Source: Chloroflexota bacterium (GTDB lineage Bacteria; Chloroflexota; UBA6077; JACCZL01). Taken from it: a stretch of 54,669 nucleotides of DNA. Shown here one piece after another: positions 36,037 through 44,397 of the stretch. Within the stretch, counting starts at the first letter, position 1, and each line of letters begins with the position of its first letter. Below the pieces are notes generated by a model, which ran no database searches, was not told where the DNA came from, and saw only the letters and a list, made by a program, of their open reading frames with translations. The stretch is from positions 1-54,669 of the forward strand of contig JADZEM010000003.1 in assembly GCA_020850535.1 (NCBI GenBank), read 5' to 3'. Both the position numbers and the translations under genes were made by a program.

Positions 36037-38706
36037 ATGCCCTCGCGTCCGCGCCCTGGTACCAGCGACGAAGTTCGTCGCGCATTCATCGAGTTCTTTG
36101 CCGAGCGCGGCCACGTCCACCAGGCGAGTTCCAGCCTCGTCCCGTTCAACGATCCCAGCGTGCTGCTCACCACGGCCGGCATGCAGCAGATGATCCCGTA
36201 CATGCTCGGGCGTGAAGTGCCGCCGGCCATCCGCATGACCTCGATTCAGAAGTGCTTCCGCACCGGCGACATCGACGAGGTCGGCAACCCGCGCAACCTG
36301 ACCTTCTTCGAGATGCTCGGGAACTTCTCCATTGGAGACTACTTCAAGGAGAGCATCATCCCGTGGTCGTGGGAGTTCATCACCGAGCGGCTCCAGCTTC
36401 CCGCGGAGCGGGTGTACGTCACCATCCACCCGACCGACGACGAGGCCCGACAGCTCTGGCTGAAGATCGTCCCGCCCGAGAAGATCACCGATCTGGAAGA
36501 CAACTGGTGGGGCCCGCCAGGGGCCGAGGGGCCGTGCGGCCCCGACTCTGAACTCTACTACGACATGGGCGAGGAGCTGGGCTGCGGCAGCGCCGACTGC
36601 GCGCCCGGCTGCGACTGCGACCGCTACCTGGAGTTCTGGAACCTCGTGTTCATGCAGTTCTTCCAGGATCGGCAGGGCAACCGCACGCCGCTCCCCAAGA
36701 CGAACATCGACACCGGCTCCGGCCTCGAACGCGTCACCGCGATCATGCAGGGCGTCACGACGGTCTACGAGACGGACCTCTTCCGCCCGATCATCGACGA
36801 CGTGGCGGCCATCGCCGGCACCTCGTTCGGGCGCGACGAGCACACCGACTACGCCCTGCGGGTCGTCGCGGATCATGCGCGCGGCGTGACGTTCCTGGCC
36901 TCAGACGGCGTGGTCCCCGGCAACGAGGGGCGCGGCTACGTCATGCGGCGGATCGTGCGGCGAGCCGTGCGTTACGGACGGACCCTCGGCATCGAGCGGC
37001 CGTTCCTGGAGTCCATCGTCGGGAAGGTCATCAGCCGGATGGCGGCGGCCTATCCCGAGCTGGAAGCGGGCCGCGCCGGCATCATCGAGACGATCACCCT
37101 CGAAGAGGCCCGCTTCGCGGAGACGCTGGCGGCCGGCACCGAGCGGCTGAACGAGTGGATCGCCCAGGCGAAGGCCGCCGGTCGGTCCGCCGTGGATGGG
37201 CGGCTGCTGTTCCAGCTTCACGACACGTTCGGCTTCCCGTTCGAGCTGTCCGAGGAGATGATCGCGGAGGCCGGTCTCTCCGCCGACCGCCCGGGCTTCG
37301 ACGCCGCGATGGAGGAGCAGCGCACCCGCAGCCGGGCCGGCGCGCGGTTCAAGTCGATGGCCGAAGTCCTGGCCAGCGAGGGGCCGGGCGGCGCGCCCGA
37401 GAGCCAGTTCCAGTGGGAGCGCCCGCTGACCCTGCCCGGCGAGATCGTCGCGATCGGCGTCCATGAAGACACTGTCGGGCTGCGCTGGGATCTGGACGAG
37501 ATCAAGCAGGGCCAGCACGGGCAGATCCTGCTGCACGGCGTGACCCCGTTCTACCCTGAAGCCGGCGGCCAGGTCGGCGACCGGGGCGTGATCCGCAACG
37601 AGCACGGCATCTTCCGGGTCACCGACACGCGCAAGCTGGACGGGGCACACGTTGTGCACATCGGCCACCTCGAATCTGGAACGCTGAGCCGCACGGTGAA
37701 CCCCCAGGTGATCGCCGAGGTCGACCCTGTCCACCGCGCCCCGACGGCGCGGCACCACACGATCACGCACGTCCTCCACCGCACGCTCAAGGACGTGCTC
37801 GGCGAGAACACGTCGCAGCGCGGCTCGCTGGTTGCCCCACACGTCGCCCGCTTCGACTTCAACTACCCCCGTCCGGTCTCTCGTCAGCAGCTGGAGGAGA
37901 TCAACGCCCGCATGAACCACCACATCCTGGCCGACGAGCCGGTGACGTGGTCGATCATGCAGATCGACGACGCGCGCAAGTCGGGCGCGATGGCGATCTT
38001 CGGCGAGAAGTACGGCAACGAGGTCCGCGTGGTGGACATCGGCGGCTGGAGCCGCGAGCTGTGCGGCGGCACCCACGTCCACCGCGCGGGCGAGGTCGGG
38101 CCGGCCTTCCTGCTTCGCGAGTCCGGTCTCGCGAGCGGCATCCGGCGCGTCGAGGTGCTGGCGGGTGAGGCCGCGTTCACGCACGCCTGGAACCAGCAGG
38201 AGCGGCTGCTCTCGCTGGCACGGACGGTCGGCGCGCCCGTCGATCAGCTCGAGGCGAAGCTCACCTCGCTGGTCGAGGAGCTGGATCAGGCGAAGCGCGA
38301 CGCCGCGAAGCTCGAAGCGCAACTGGCGGCCGGCCGGGCTGCAAATCTCGTGGACACCGCCGTCAAGGTGGGTGAGGTCAACGTGCTGGCGGCGAAGGTC
38401 GAGGCGTCGAGCCGGGACGGCCTGCGCGACATGGCCGATCAGCTCCGGGCAAAGCTCGGCACCTCAGTGGTGGCGCTCGGCGCGAGCTTCGACGGCCAGC
38501 AGGCGTTCGTCGTCGGGGCCAGCCGCGACGCGATCGAGCGCGGCATCAACGCTGGCGACATCCTCCGGCAGGCCCTGGCCGCCGCTGGCGGCAAGGGCGG
38601 TGGCCGCCCTGACTTTGCCCAGGGCGGTGTGAAAGAAGCGGACCAGCTCTCTGTGGCGCTTGCCCAGGTAGTGCCGCTTGTCGAGCGTGCGGTTGGAGGG
38701 GCCTAG
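36037..38706 (+). CDS. alaS: Alanyl-tRNA synthetase
   Basis: The protein is 889 residues, full length. The class II catalytic core starts RRAFIEFFAERGH and holds the TSIQKCFRTGDID and FFEMLGNFSIGDYFK motifs. The editing domain carries the HxxxH motif in HHTITHVLH and CxxxH in CGGTHVHRAGEVG, so mis-charged Ser/Gly-tRNA-Ala can be cleared. The C-terminal coiled coil and C-Ala domain end in GGKGGGRPDFAQGG. Cysteine-rich CGSADCAPGCDCDRY near residue 185 is a zinc-binding-like insert. A palindrome with a -10 box sits upstream. It is followed after 4 bases by the baseplate-J-like gene. Confidence 0.98.
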   Translation: MPSRPRPGTSDEVRRAFIEFFAERGHVHQASSSLVPFNDPSVLLTTAGMQQMIPYMLGREVPPAIRMTSIQKCFRTGDIDEVGNPRNLTFFEMLGNFSIGDYFKESIIPWSWEFITERLQLPAERVYVTIHPTDDEARQLWLKIVPPEKITDLEDNWWGPPGAEGPCGPDSELYYDMGEELGCGSADCAPGCDCDRYLEFWNLVFMQFFQDRQGNRTPLPKTNIDTGSGLERVTAIMQGVTTVYETDLFRPIIDDVAAIAGTSFGRDEHTDYALRVVADHARGVTFLASDGVVPGNEGRGYVMRRIVRRAVRYGRTLGIERPFLESIVGKVISRMAAAYPELEAGRAGIIETITLEEARFAETLAAGTERLNEWIAQAKAAGRSAVDGRLLFQLHDTFGFPFELSEEMIAEAGLSADRPGFDAAMEEQRTRSRAGARFKSMAEVLASEGPGGAPESQFQWERPLTLPGEIVAIGVHEDTVGLRWDLDEIKQGQHGQILLHGVTPFYPEAGGQVGDRGVIRNEHGIFRVTDTRKLDGAHVVHIGHLESGTLSRTVNPQVIAEVDPVHRAPTARHHTITHVLHRTLKDVLGENTSQRGSLVAPHVARFDFNYPRPVSRQQLEEINARMNHHILADEPVTWSIMQIDDARKSGAMAIFGEKYGNEVRVVDIGGWSRELCGGTHVHRAGEVGPAFLLRESGLASGIRRVEVLAGEAAFTHAWNQQERLLSLARTVGAPVDQLEAKLTSLVEELDQAKRDAAKLEAQLAAGRAANLVDTAVKVGEVNVLAAKVEASSRDGLRDMADQLRAKLGTSVVALGASFDGQQAFVVGASRDAIERGINAGDILRQALAAAGGKGGGRPDFAQGGVKEADQLSVALAQVVPLVERAVGGA

Positions 38707-38710
38707 ACCC

Positions 38711-40180
38711 GTGGCGACAGCATCCGCGACACCTCCGGGAGCAGCCCAGGAGGTGATCTTTCTGGACCTTGACGACGACCTCGGAACGGTCAGGGCAAAG
38801 CTTGAGTCCTCCGCCGCCGACGAGGTCTACGTCGTCATCCCCAAGAGATCGCCGATCCTCCGGACGCCGCTTGAGTTCCGGATCCTCGCCCGCCTGACGC
38901 ATCAGCTCTCCTCGGAGACGATCATCGTCACGGGCGACGGTGGACGGCGCTCGCTGGCCCGCCAGGAGGGGCTGCGGACCCGCCGGTCCGTCAACTCGCT
39001 GCGGCACCTGTCACGGCCGCCGGGCACGCGCTCGTGGGGCCTCCCGAGCCTGCCGGACTGGATTCCGCTGCCGTCGTTCGCGGGGCTGATCCTGACGGCG
39101 CTCGTCGGCGCTATCGCGGCGGTCGTCGTGTTCGGCGTCGTGCCGGTCATGAAGGTGACGGTCTCGCCCCAGATCGTGCCGCAGCAGCAAGAGATCGAGA
39201 TCATGGTTGACCCGAACGTCAAGACGGTCGATCTCTCGCGGCGGCTGGTGCCCGGCGAGATCCTCCAGCAGCGCGTCGAGGTCGTCGGTTCGATGCCGGC
39301 CAGCGGCGCCAAGAAGGTCGGGCGGGACAAGGCGCGCGGCGAAGTGATGTTCATCAGCCAGAACAACCAGCCGGTAACCATCCCGCGTGGAACAAACCTC
39401 TTCGCGACCAACGGCGTCCGCTTCGTGACGGATCAGGATGTCCAGGTGCCGGCGCTCAGCCTTGGGACCGCGCGCGTGGGCATCACGGCGGCGGATGCCG
39501 GCCCGGCCGGCAACGTGGACGCGCGGGCCATCGTGCGGGTCGAGGGCAACGGCATCGCGAACATCACGCCGCGCAATGACCGGCCCGTCGCCGGCGGCAC
39601 CGACCGCGACGGCCGGGTCATCACCACGGACGACGTGGCCAAGCTGCGTGAGCAACTGCAGAACCGCGCCCGCGAACAGGCCCTGGCCGAGTTGTACGCC
39701 CGCGCCGGCAGCGAGAAGTCGCTGGTGCAGCAGAGCGTCCGGCTCCAGCCGGAGGGCGAGTCGTTTGAGCCGGCTGTGGACACCGAGGGCGACCAGGTCA
39801 ATGGCCGAGTGACGATGCTGGCGAAGGCGGTGATCTTCGCGAACGCCGATTTCAACGGGCTGGTGCAGAAGACCTTCCTGGCGATGGCTGGCCCCGGCTT
39901 CGACCTGCCGCTGAGCCAGCTTGGCGTCGGCACGCCCGAGGTGCTGGGCGTGGACGACACGAAGGTCCGCATCAAGACGCGCTCGCAGGCCGGGCTGGTG
40001 CGCCAGGTCAACGGCGAGGATCTGGTGGAGCAGCTGCGCTGGAAGAGTCCATCCGAAGCCCGCGCCATCCTCTCACGGATCGACGGTCTGAGCCCCAGCA
40101 ACGCCCCGAGGGTTGACCTCTCGCCGGACTGGGCGCCGCGCGCCTACCGCGTCGAGGTGACCGTGCAGGCGCCTCGGTGA
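38711..40180 (+). CDS. Membrane-anchored baseplate J/gp47-like protein
   Basis: The protein is 489 residues. The first ~85 residues form a compact cytoplasmic domain (EVIFLDLDDDLGTVRAKLESS, VYVVIPKRSPILRTPLEFRILARLT, IIVTGDG). A basic stretch and one membrane helix (about residues 121-146) follow. The large outer part shows the baseplate-J-like pattern: FISQNNQPVTIPRGTNLFATNGVRFVTDQDVQVPA then AGPAGNVDARAIVRVEG. In phages this family builds the tail baseplate; single-pass chromosomal copies are of unknown role. No phage genes surround it; it is packed between alaS and ruvX (4 and 1 bases), so it is co-transcribed with housekeeping genes. GTG 38711 avoids overlap with alaS. Confidence 0.7.
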   Translation: MATASATPPGAAQEVIFLDLDDDLGTVRAKLESSAADEVYVVIPKRSPILRTPLEFRILARLTHQLSSETIIVTGDGGRRSLARQEGLRTRRSVNSLRHLSRPPGTRSWGLPSLPDWIPLPSFAGLILTALVGAIAAVVVFGVVPVMKVTVSPQIVPQQQEIEIMVDPNVKTVDLSRRLVPGEILQQRVEVVGSMPASGAKKVGRDKARGEVMFISQNNQPVTIPRGTNLFATNGVRFVTDQDVQVPALSLGTARVGITAADAGPAGNVDARAIVRVEGNGIANITPRNDRPVAGGTDRDGRVITTDDVAKLREQLQNRAREQALAELYARAGSEKSLVQQSVRLQPEGESFEPAVDTEGDQVNGRVTMLAKAVIFANADFNGLVQKTFLAMAGPGFDLPLSQLGVGTPEVLGVDDTKVRIKTRSQAGLVRQVNGEDLVEQLRWKSPSEARAILSRIDGLSPSNAPRVDLSPDWAPRAYRVEVTVQAPR

Positions 40181-40181
40181 G

Positions 40182-40646
40182 GTGACGACGCCTCCGGGCC
40201 GGATCCTGGCCATCGACCACGGCACGAAGCGGATCGGCGTCGCCATGAGCGACGAGCTTGGCATGCTGGCGACGCCCCTCTGTATCCTCCAGCCGCGCGC
40301 GGCTGACCGCGCCGAAGCGGTGGCCGCGCTGGTCCGCGAGCACAGCGCCGTAGAGATCCTGGTAGGCTACCCGCGCACCCTGCGCGGCGAGGCCGGGCCA
40401 CAGGCGCGACGGGTGGAGCGGTTCGTGCAAGCGCTGCAAGCGGTCGTCAATGCACCGGTGAGGTTATGGGACGAAGGGTACTCGACGGCCGAGGCGACGG
40501 CCCGAATGGCCGCCGGCCGCAAGCCGTCCGCTGGACGCCAGCAGCCGAGGCGTCAGCAACCGATTCACGTGGACGCCGTGGCCGCGGCGGTCCTCTTGCA
40601 GGAGTATCTGGACTGGCGACGCTCTTCAAGCTCCTCTTCGCGCTGA
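40182..40646 (+). CDS. ruvX: RuvX/YqgF Holliday-junction-resolvase-like nuclease
   Basis: The protein is 154 residues, RNase H fold. ILAIDHGTKRIGVAMSD holds the first catalytic Asp, VEILVGYPRTLRGEAGPQARRVERF the conserved middle block, and WDEGYSTAEA plus HVDAVAAAVLLQEYLD the later acid residues. YqgF proteins act in pre-16S rRNA 5' end maturation and are related to resolvases. The position after alaS and before mltG matches a widespread gene order. GTG 40182 starts one base after the previous stop codon. The C-terminal SSSSSSR tail overlaps the mltG frame. Confidence 0.92.
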   Translation: MTTPPGRILAIDHGTKRIGVAMSDELGMLATPLCILQPRAADRAEAVAALVREHSAVEILVGYPRTLRGEAGPQARRVERFVQALQAVVNAPVRLWDEGYSTAEATARMAAGRKPSAGRQQPRRQQPIHVDAVAAAVLLQEYLDWRRSSSSSSR

Positions 40647-41704
40647 TCGCGGTCGGCCTGATCGCGGCGGCTGGTGTCCTGGTCTACGGGATGCTCGGCG
40701 GGATCGGCAGCCTGCCGGGCCTCGTTCGCGGCGGCATCAGCCAGCTTGACACGCCGGTCAGCAGCGACTCGCGCCTGGTCACGTTCACCGTCAAGCCGGG
40801 TCAGTCTGCCATCGACATCGGCGAGGCGCTGCAGCAGGCCGGGCTGATTCGCTCGCCGATCACCTTCCGGGCCGCCGTCGAGGCGCGCGGCGTCGGCGCG
40901 AAGATCGAGTCTGGCGACTATCAGCTCAGCCCCTCGATGACGACCGCCGAGATCGTGGCGGTGCTCTCGAAGGGCGCGAGCCGCACCGGTATCCTCGTCA
41001 CCATCCCCGAAGGCTGGCGCGCCGAGCAGGCGGCACAGAAGGCCGAGGCCGTGGGCGTCGGACGCGCGGACGACGTGCTGACCCTGGTGCGGGCGGGCGC
41101 GGGGGCGGGGCTGCCGCTTGCCGAGCAGCCGCCGTCTGGCGCGTCGCTGGAAGGCTACCTCTTCCCGGACACCTACGAGGTGGCGAAGGGGGCCACGCCG
41201 CGCGCCCTCGTCGAGATGATGGCGAAGCAGTTCGACAAGTCGGTGACACCGGCGCTGCGCCAGCGCCTGCAGAATCGTGGCCTGTCGCTGCACCAGGGCA
41301 TCACGCTGGCCAGCATCGTGGAGCGCGAGGCGGCGATCCAGGCCGAGCAGCCGGTCATCGCCAGCGTCTACCTGAACCGGCTGAAGCGGAACATGCCACT
41401 CCAGGCCGACCCGACCGTGCAGTTCGCGGTGGCCTCTGGCAATCTCGCGGAGGCCGTCGGCTTCGGCTTCTGGAAGCGCGAGCTGACTCGGGACGATCTC
41501 CGCAACCCCTCGCCGTACAACACCTACGTGCAGCGCGGCCTCCCGCCTGGGCCGATCTGCAGCCCGGGTCTGGCCGCCCTCGAGGCCGTCGCCAACGCCG
41601 CCGACACCGAGTACCTGTTCTTCGTGGCGAAGGGCGACGGCAGCCACGTCTTCGCGAAGACCGACACCGAGCACGCGGCGAACGTTGAGCGCTACCAGCG
41701 GTGA
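40613..41704 (+). CDS. mltG: Endolytic murein transglycosylase MltG
   Basis: The protein is about 363 residues. One N-terminal membrane helix (LLFALIAVGLIAAAGVLVYG) is followed by a LysM-like region (VTFTVKPGQSAIDIGEALQQAGLI) and the YceG catalytic domain: LASIVEREA carries the catalytic Glu, and SPYNTYVQRGLPPGPICSPG the conserved Asn and Pro-rich block. It cuts nascent peptidoglycan strands outside the membrane. The start is unclear: ATG 40466 would give 49 extra Arg/Gly-rich residues overlapping ruvX by 181 bases; CTG 40613, with GGAG 8 bases upstream, gives a typical short cytoplasmic end and is used here; ATG 40691 would lose the helix. The next gene overlaps its stop by 4 bases. Confidence 0.85.
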   Translation: MATLFKLLFALIAVGLIAAAGVLVYGMLGGIGSLPGLVRGGISQLDTPVSSDSRLVTFTVKPGQSAIDIGEALQQAGLIRSPITFRAAVEARGVGAKIESGDYQLSPSMTTAEIVAVLSKGASRTGILVTIPEGWRAEQAAQKAEAVGVGRADDVLTLVRAGAGAGLPLAEQPPSGASLEGYLFPDTYEVAKGATPRALVEMMAKQFDKSVTPALRQRLQNRGLSLHQGITLASIVEREAAIQAEQPVIASVYLNRLKRNMPLQADPTVQFAVASGNLAEAVGFGFWKRELTRDDLRNPSPYNTYVQRGLPPGPICSPGLAALEAVANAADTEYLFFVAKGDGSHVFAKTDTEHAANVERYQR

Positions 41705-42396
41705 CGTCTCAGGGCGAGCAGGCGCGCATCGCCGCCTACTACCAGGAGCGCGAGGCGGCCGGCATGGCCGCCCGCTACTCGCTCTTTCAGCCGGGCAGCC
41801 TCTTCCGGATGCAGAGCTTCGAACGGGATCTGCTGGCAGCGCTCACCCGCCACGGGCGGACGGCGCTCCGGCAGTATCGGATGCTCGACGTGGGCTGTGG
41901 CGACGGCGCATTCCTGCGGCGGCTGGTCAGCTGGGGCGCAGACCCGGGGCTGCTCAACGGCGTGGATCTGCTGCCGGAGCGCGTGGCGGCGGCTCAGCGG
42001 GTCGATCCGGGCATCGACGTGCAGCAGGCCGACGCCAGCGCGCTGCCCTTCGAGCCGGCCGCGTTCGACCTCGTTTTTCAGCACACCGCCTTCTCGTCGA
42101 TCCTTGACGACGGGATGCGCCGGGCGGTGGCCCGTGAGATCGAAAGAGTGCTGCGGCCCGGCGGCCTCATGGTATCCTACGACTTCCGTGTGGCACGGGA
42201 TCGGCGGAACACCCGTCCGCTGCGAGCAGCCGACCTTGCGGCCCTGTTTCCTGGGTACGCTGCGGACGTTCGCCGCGTGACGCTCGTCCCACCGCTCACC
42301 CGGGCGCTGGCCGGTCGGAGCTGGCTGTTGTGTGAGATCCTCGAAGCGATCCCGCTGCTGCGGACGCACGAGCTGGTCGTCCTCACGAAGCCGTAG
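41701..42396 (+). CDS. Class I SAM-dependent methyltransferase
   Basis: The protein is 231 residues. Motif I is MLDVGCGDGAFLRRL (near residue 61), the acidic loop is NGVDLLPERV, motif IV DLVFQHTAFSSI, and VLRPGGLMVSYDF follows. It transfers a methyl group from S-adenosylmethionine. Its place between mltG and sugar-pathway genes suggests it modifies a glycan, lipid or aminosugar intermediate; this is inference. GTG 41701 overlaps the mltG stop (GTGA). Confidence 0.85.
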   Translation: MTSQGEQARIAAYYQEREAAGMAARYSLFQPGSLFRMQSFERDLLAALTRHGRTALRQYRMLDVGCGDGAFLRRLVSWGADPGLLNGVDLLPERVAAAQRVDPGIDVQQADASALPFEPAAFDLVFQHTAFSSILDDGMRRAVAREIERVLRPGGLMVSYDFRVARDRRNTRPLRAADLAALFPGYAADVRRVTLVPPLTRALAGRSWLLCEILEAIPLLRTHELVVLTKP

Positions 42397-42417
42397 CCGC
42401 GAGCGGCAGGAGGATGC

Positions 42418-43617
42418 ATGATCGCCCAAGGTCTGGCGCTGGATGGCGGCTCGCCGATCCGCGCAAGCTGGCTGCCGTTCCACCGTCCGCGCATCGAAGA
42501 GGACGAGATCGCCGAGGTGGTGGACACCCTGCGCGGCGGCTGGCTGACCACCGGCCCGCGCGCCAAGCGCTTCGAGCGCGAGTTCGCGGACTACGTGGGC
42601 GCGCAGTACGGCGTGGCGGTCAACTCCGCGACCGCCGCCATGCACCTGGGCCTGGAGGCCATCGGCATCCGCCCCGGCGACGAGGTGATCGTCCCATCGT
42701 ACACGTTCACCGCGACGGCCGAGGTCGTGCTCTACTTCGAGGCCCGCCCGGTGATCGTGGACGTAGACCCGGTCACCCTGAACATCGACCCGGCCGCCGT
42801 CGAAGCTGCCATCACCCCGCGCACGAAGGCGATCATGCCGGTCGATATGGCGGGCGTCCCCTGCGAGTACGACGCCCTTCGCGACATCGCAAAGCGCCAC
42901 AACCTCGTGCTGCTGGGCGATGCCGCCCACTCGCTGCCAGCCTACTACAAGGATGAGATGGTCGGGACGCTCTGCGACCTGACGGCGTTCAGCTTCTATG
43001 TCACCAAGCCGCTGGCGACGGGCGAGGGCGGCATCCTGGTGACCAACAATCAGCAGTGGGCCGAGCGCGCCCAGGTCATGAGCCTGCACGGGATGAGCCG
43101 CGACGCCTGGAAGCGCCACACCAGCGAAGGCTCGTGGTACTACGAGGTGGTGGCCCCCGGCTTCAAGTACAACCTGACGGATGTCGCGGCGGCCATCGGC
43201 CTGCGCCAGTTGACCAAGCAGCAGCGCTTCCTCGACGAGCGGCGCGCCATCGCCAGCCGCTACACGGCAGCATTCAGTGCCATGCCCGAGCTGGAGCCGC
43301 CGACCGAGCCAGCGCACGTGCAGTCGTCGTGGCACCTGTACATGCTGCGCCTGAACCTCGACTTGCTGCGGGTGGACCGCGCCGAGGTCATCCGGGCCAT
43401 CAACGCCGAGAACATCGGCACCAGCGTCCACTTCATTCCCTTGCACCTGCACCCCGCGTACCACGAGCGGTACGGCCACACGCCGGAGTCGTTCCCCGTC
43501 GCCTACCAGCAGTACCAGCGGGTGATCTCGCTGCCGTTGTTCCCCGGCATGACGGACCAGGACATCGAGGACGTGATCGCCGCCGTGACGCGGGTGGTGC
43601 GCCATTACCGGCGCTGA
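42418..43617 (+). CDS. DegT/DnrJ/EryC1-family sugar aminotransferase
   Basis: The protein is 399 residues. PLP lysine K197 is in SFYVTKPLATGEGG; other family marks are GGWLTTGPRAKRFE (near 40), VNSATAAMHLGLEA (near 68), and GFKYNLTDVAAAIG (near 245). The family aminates keto-sugar nucleotides to make amino sugars for surface polysaccharides. The closest look is to PseC/ArnB-like members. AGGAGG lies upstream of ATG 42418. It follows the methyltransferase by 21 bases and precedes the sugar phosphotransferase by 12, forming one glycan operon. Confidence 0.93.
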   Translation: MIAQGLALDGGSPIRASWLPFHRPRIEEDEIAEVVDTLRGGWLTTGPRAKRFEREFADYVGAQYGVAVNSATAAMHLGLEAIGIRPGDEVIVPSYTFTATAEVVLYFEARPVIVDVDPVTLNIDPAAVEAAITPRTKAIMPVDMAGVPCEYDALRDIAKRHNLVLLGDAAHSLPAYYKDEMVGTLCDLTAFSFYVTKPLATGEGGILVTNNQQWAERAQVMSLHGMSRDAWKRHTSEGSWYYEVVAPGFKYNLTDVAAAIGLRQLTKQQRFLDERRAIASRYTAAFSAMPELEPPTEPAHVQSSWHLYMLRLNLDLLRVDRAEVIRAINAENIGTSVHFIPLHLHPAYHERYGHTPESFPVAYQQYQRVISLPLFPGMTDQDIEDVIAAVTRVVRHYRR

Positions 43618-43629
43618 ATCAGTTCCTCG

Positions 43630-44397
43630 ATGGTCGTCTGCGGTGCTCCGATTGGACTCGGTCTCACTGTGACGGCGCACACGCCGTCATCCTGGGACGG
43701 CACGGCCGTTCCCGAGCCGGCGCTCAAGCGCCCGCTGGATCTGCTGGCGGCCGGCCTCGGCCTGCTCGCGCTCGGGCCGGTCCTGGCCGGCATCGCCGCC
43801 GCCATCAAGCTGGACTCGCCCGGCCCGGTCCTCTACCGCGCGACTCGCACCGGCCGGTTCGGCCAACCGTTCACCATGTACAAGTTTCGGACGATGCAGA
43901 CGCGCCAGGATCACACCGCGACCCGTATCACCACCCACGGCGACCGCCGTATCACGCGGGTCGGCCGCCTGCTGCGTTCGGCGCGCCTGGACGAGCTGCC
44001 GCAGCTCTGGAACGTCCTGACCGGCGACATGAGCCTGGTCGGGCCGCGCCCAGAAGACCCGCGGTACACGGCCCTCTACACGGGGGCAGACCGGCGGGCG
44101 CTCGCCGTGCGGCCAGGGATCACCAGCCTCGCGGCCCTGCTCTACCGCGACGAGGATCGCCTGCTGGTGGGCGCGGACTGGGAGCGCGTCTACGTGGGCG
44201 AGGTGATGCCGGCCAAGCTTGCCATCGACAACGCCTACGTCGAGCGACAGTCGGTCTGGCTGGACGTGAAGATCCTCCTGGCGACGGCCCTGGCCCCGCT
44301 GCGCCTCGAAGGCTTCATCGACCTCAAGGGCGAAGTCGAACGGCTGCGCGGCCGGCAGCCTGTGCGGCAGACCGGCCAGGAACCGGCGACGGCGTGA
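43630..44397 (+). CDS. Initiating sugar-phosphate transferase (WcaJ/PglC type)
   Basis: The protein is 255 residues. The short-form bacterial sugar transferase domain: [20 protein letters not shown] (membrane re-entrant hairpin), [54 protein letters not shown] and the RPGITSLA block. The D-E pair in LDELPQ is the catalytic dyad. It loads the first sugar phosphate onto undecaprenyl phosphate to start a surface glycan. It lacks the N-terminal multi-helix part of WcaJ. Its stop overlaps the ligase GTG by 4 bases. Confidence 0.93.
   Translation: MVVCGAPIGLGLTVTAHTPSSWDGTAVPEPALKRPLDLLAAGLGLLALGPVLAGIAAAIKLDSPGPVLYRATRTGRFGQPFTMYKFRTMQTRQDHTATRITTHGDRRITRVGRLLRSARLDELPQLWNVLTGDMSLVGPRPEDPRYTALYTGADRRALAVRPGITSLAALLYRDEDRLLVGADWERVYVGEVMPAKLAIDNAYVERQSVWLDVKILLATALAPLRLEGFIDLKGEVERLRGRQPVRQTGQEPATA

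Noticed and set aside
38711-40180. Prophage remnant
   Set aside because: Only the single baseplate-J-like gene is phage-related; its neighbours are housekeeping genes packed without gaps.
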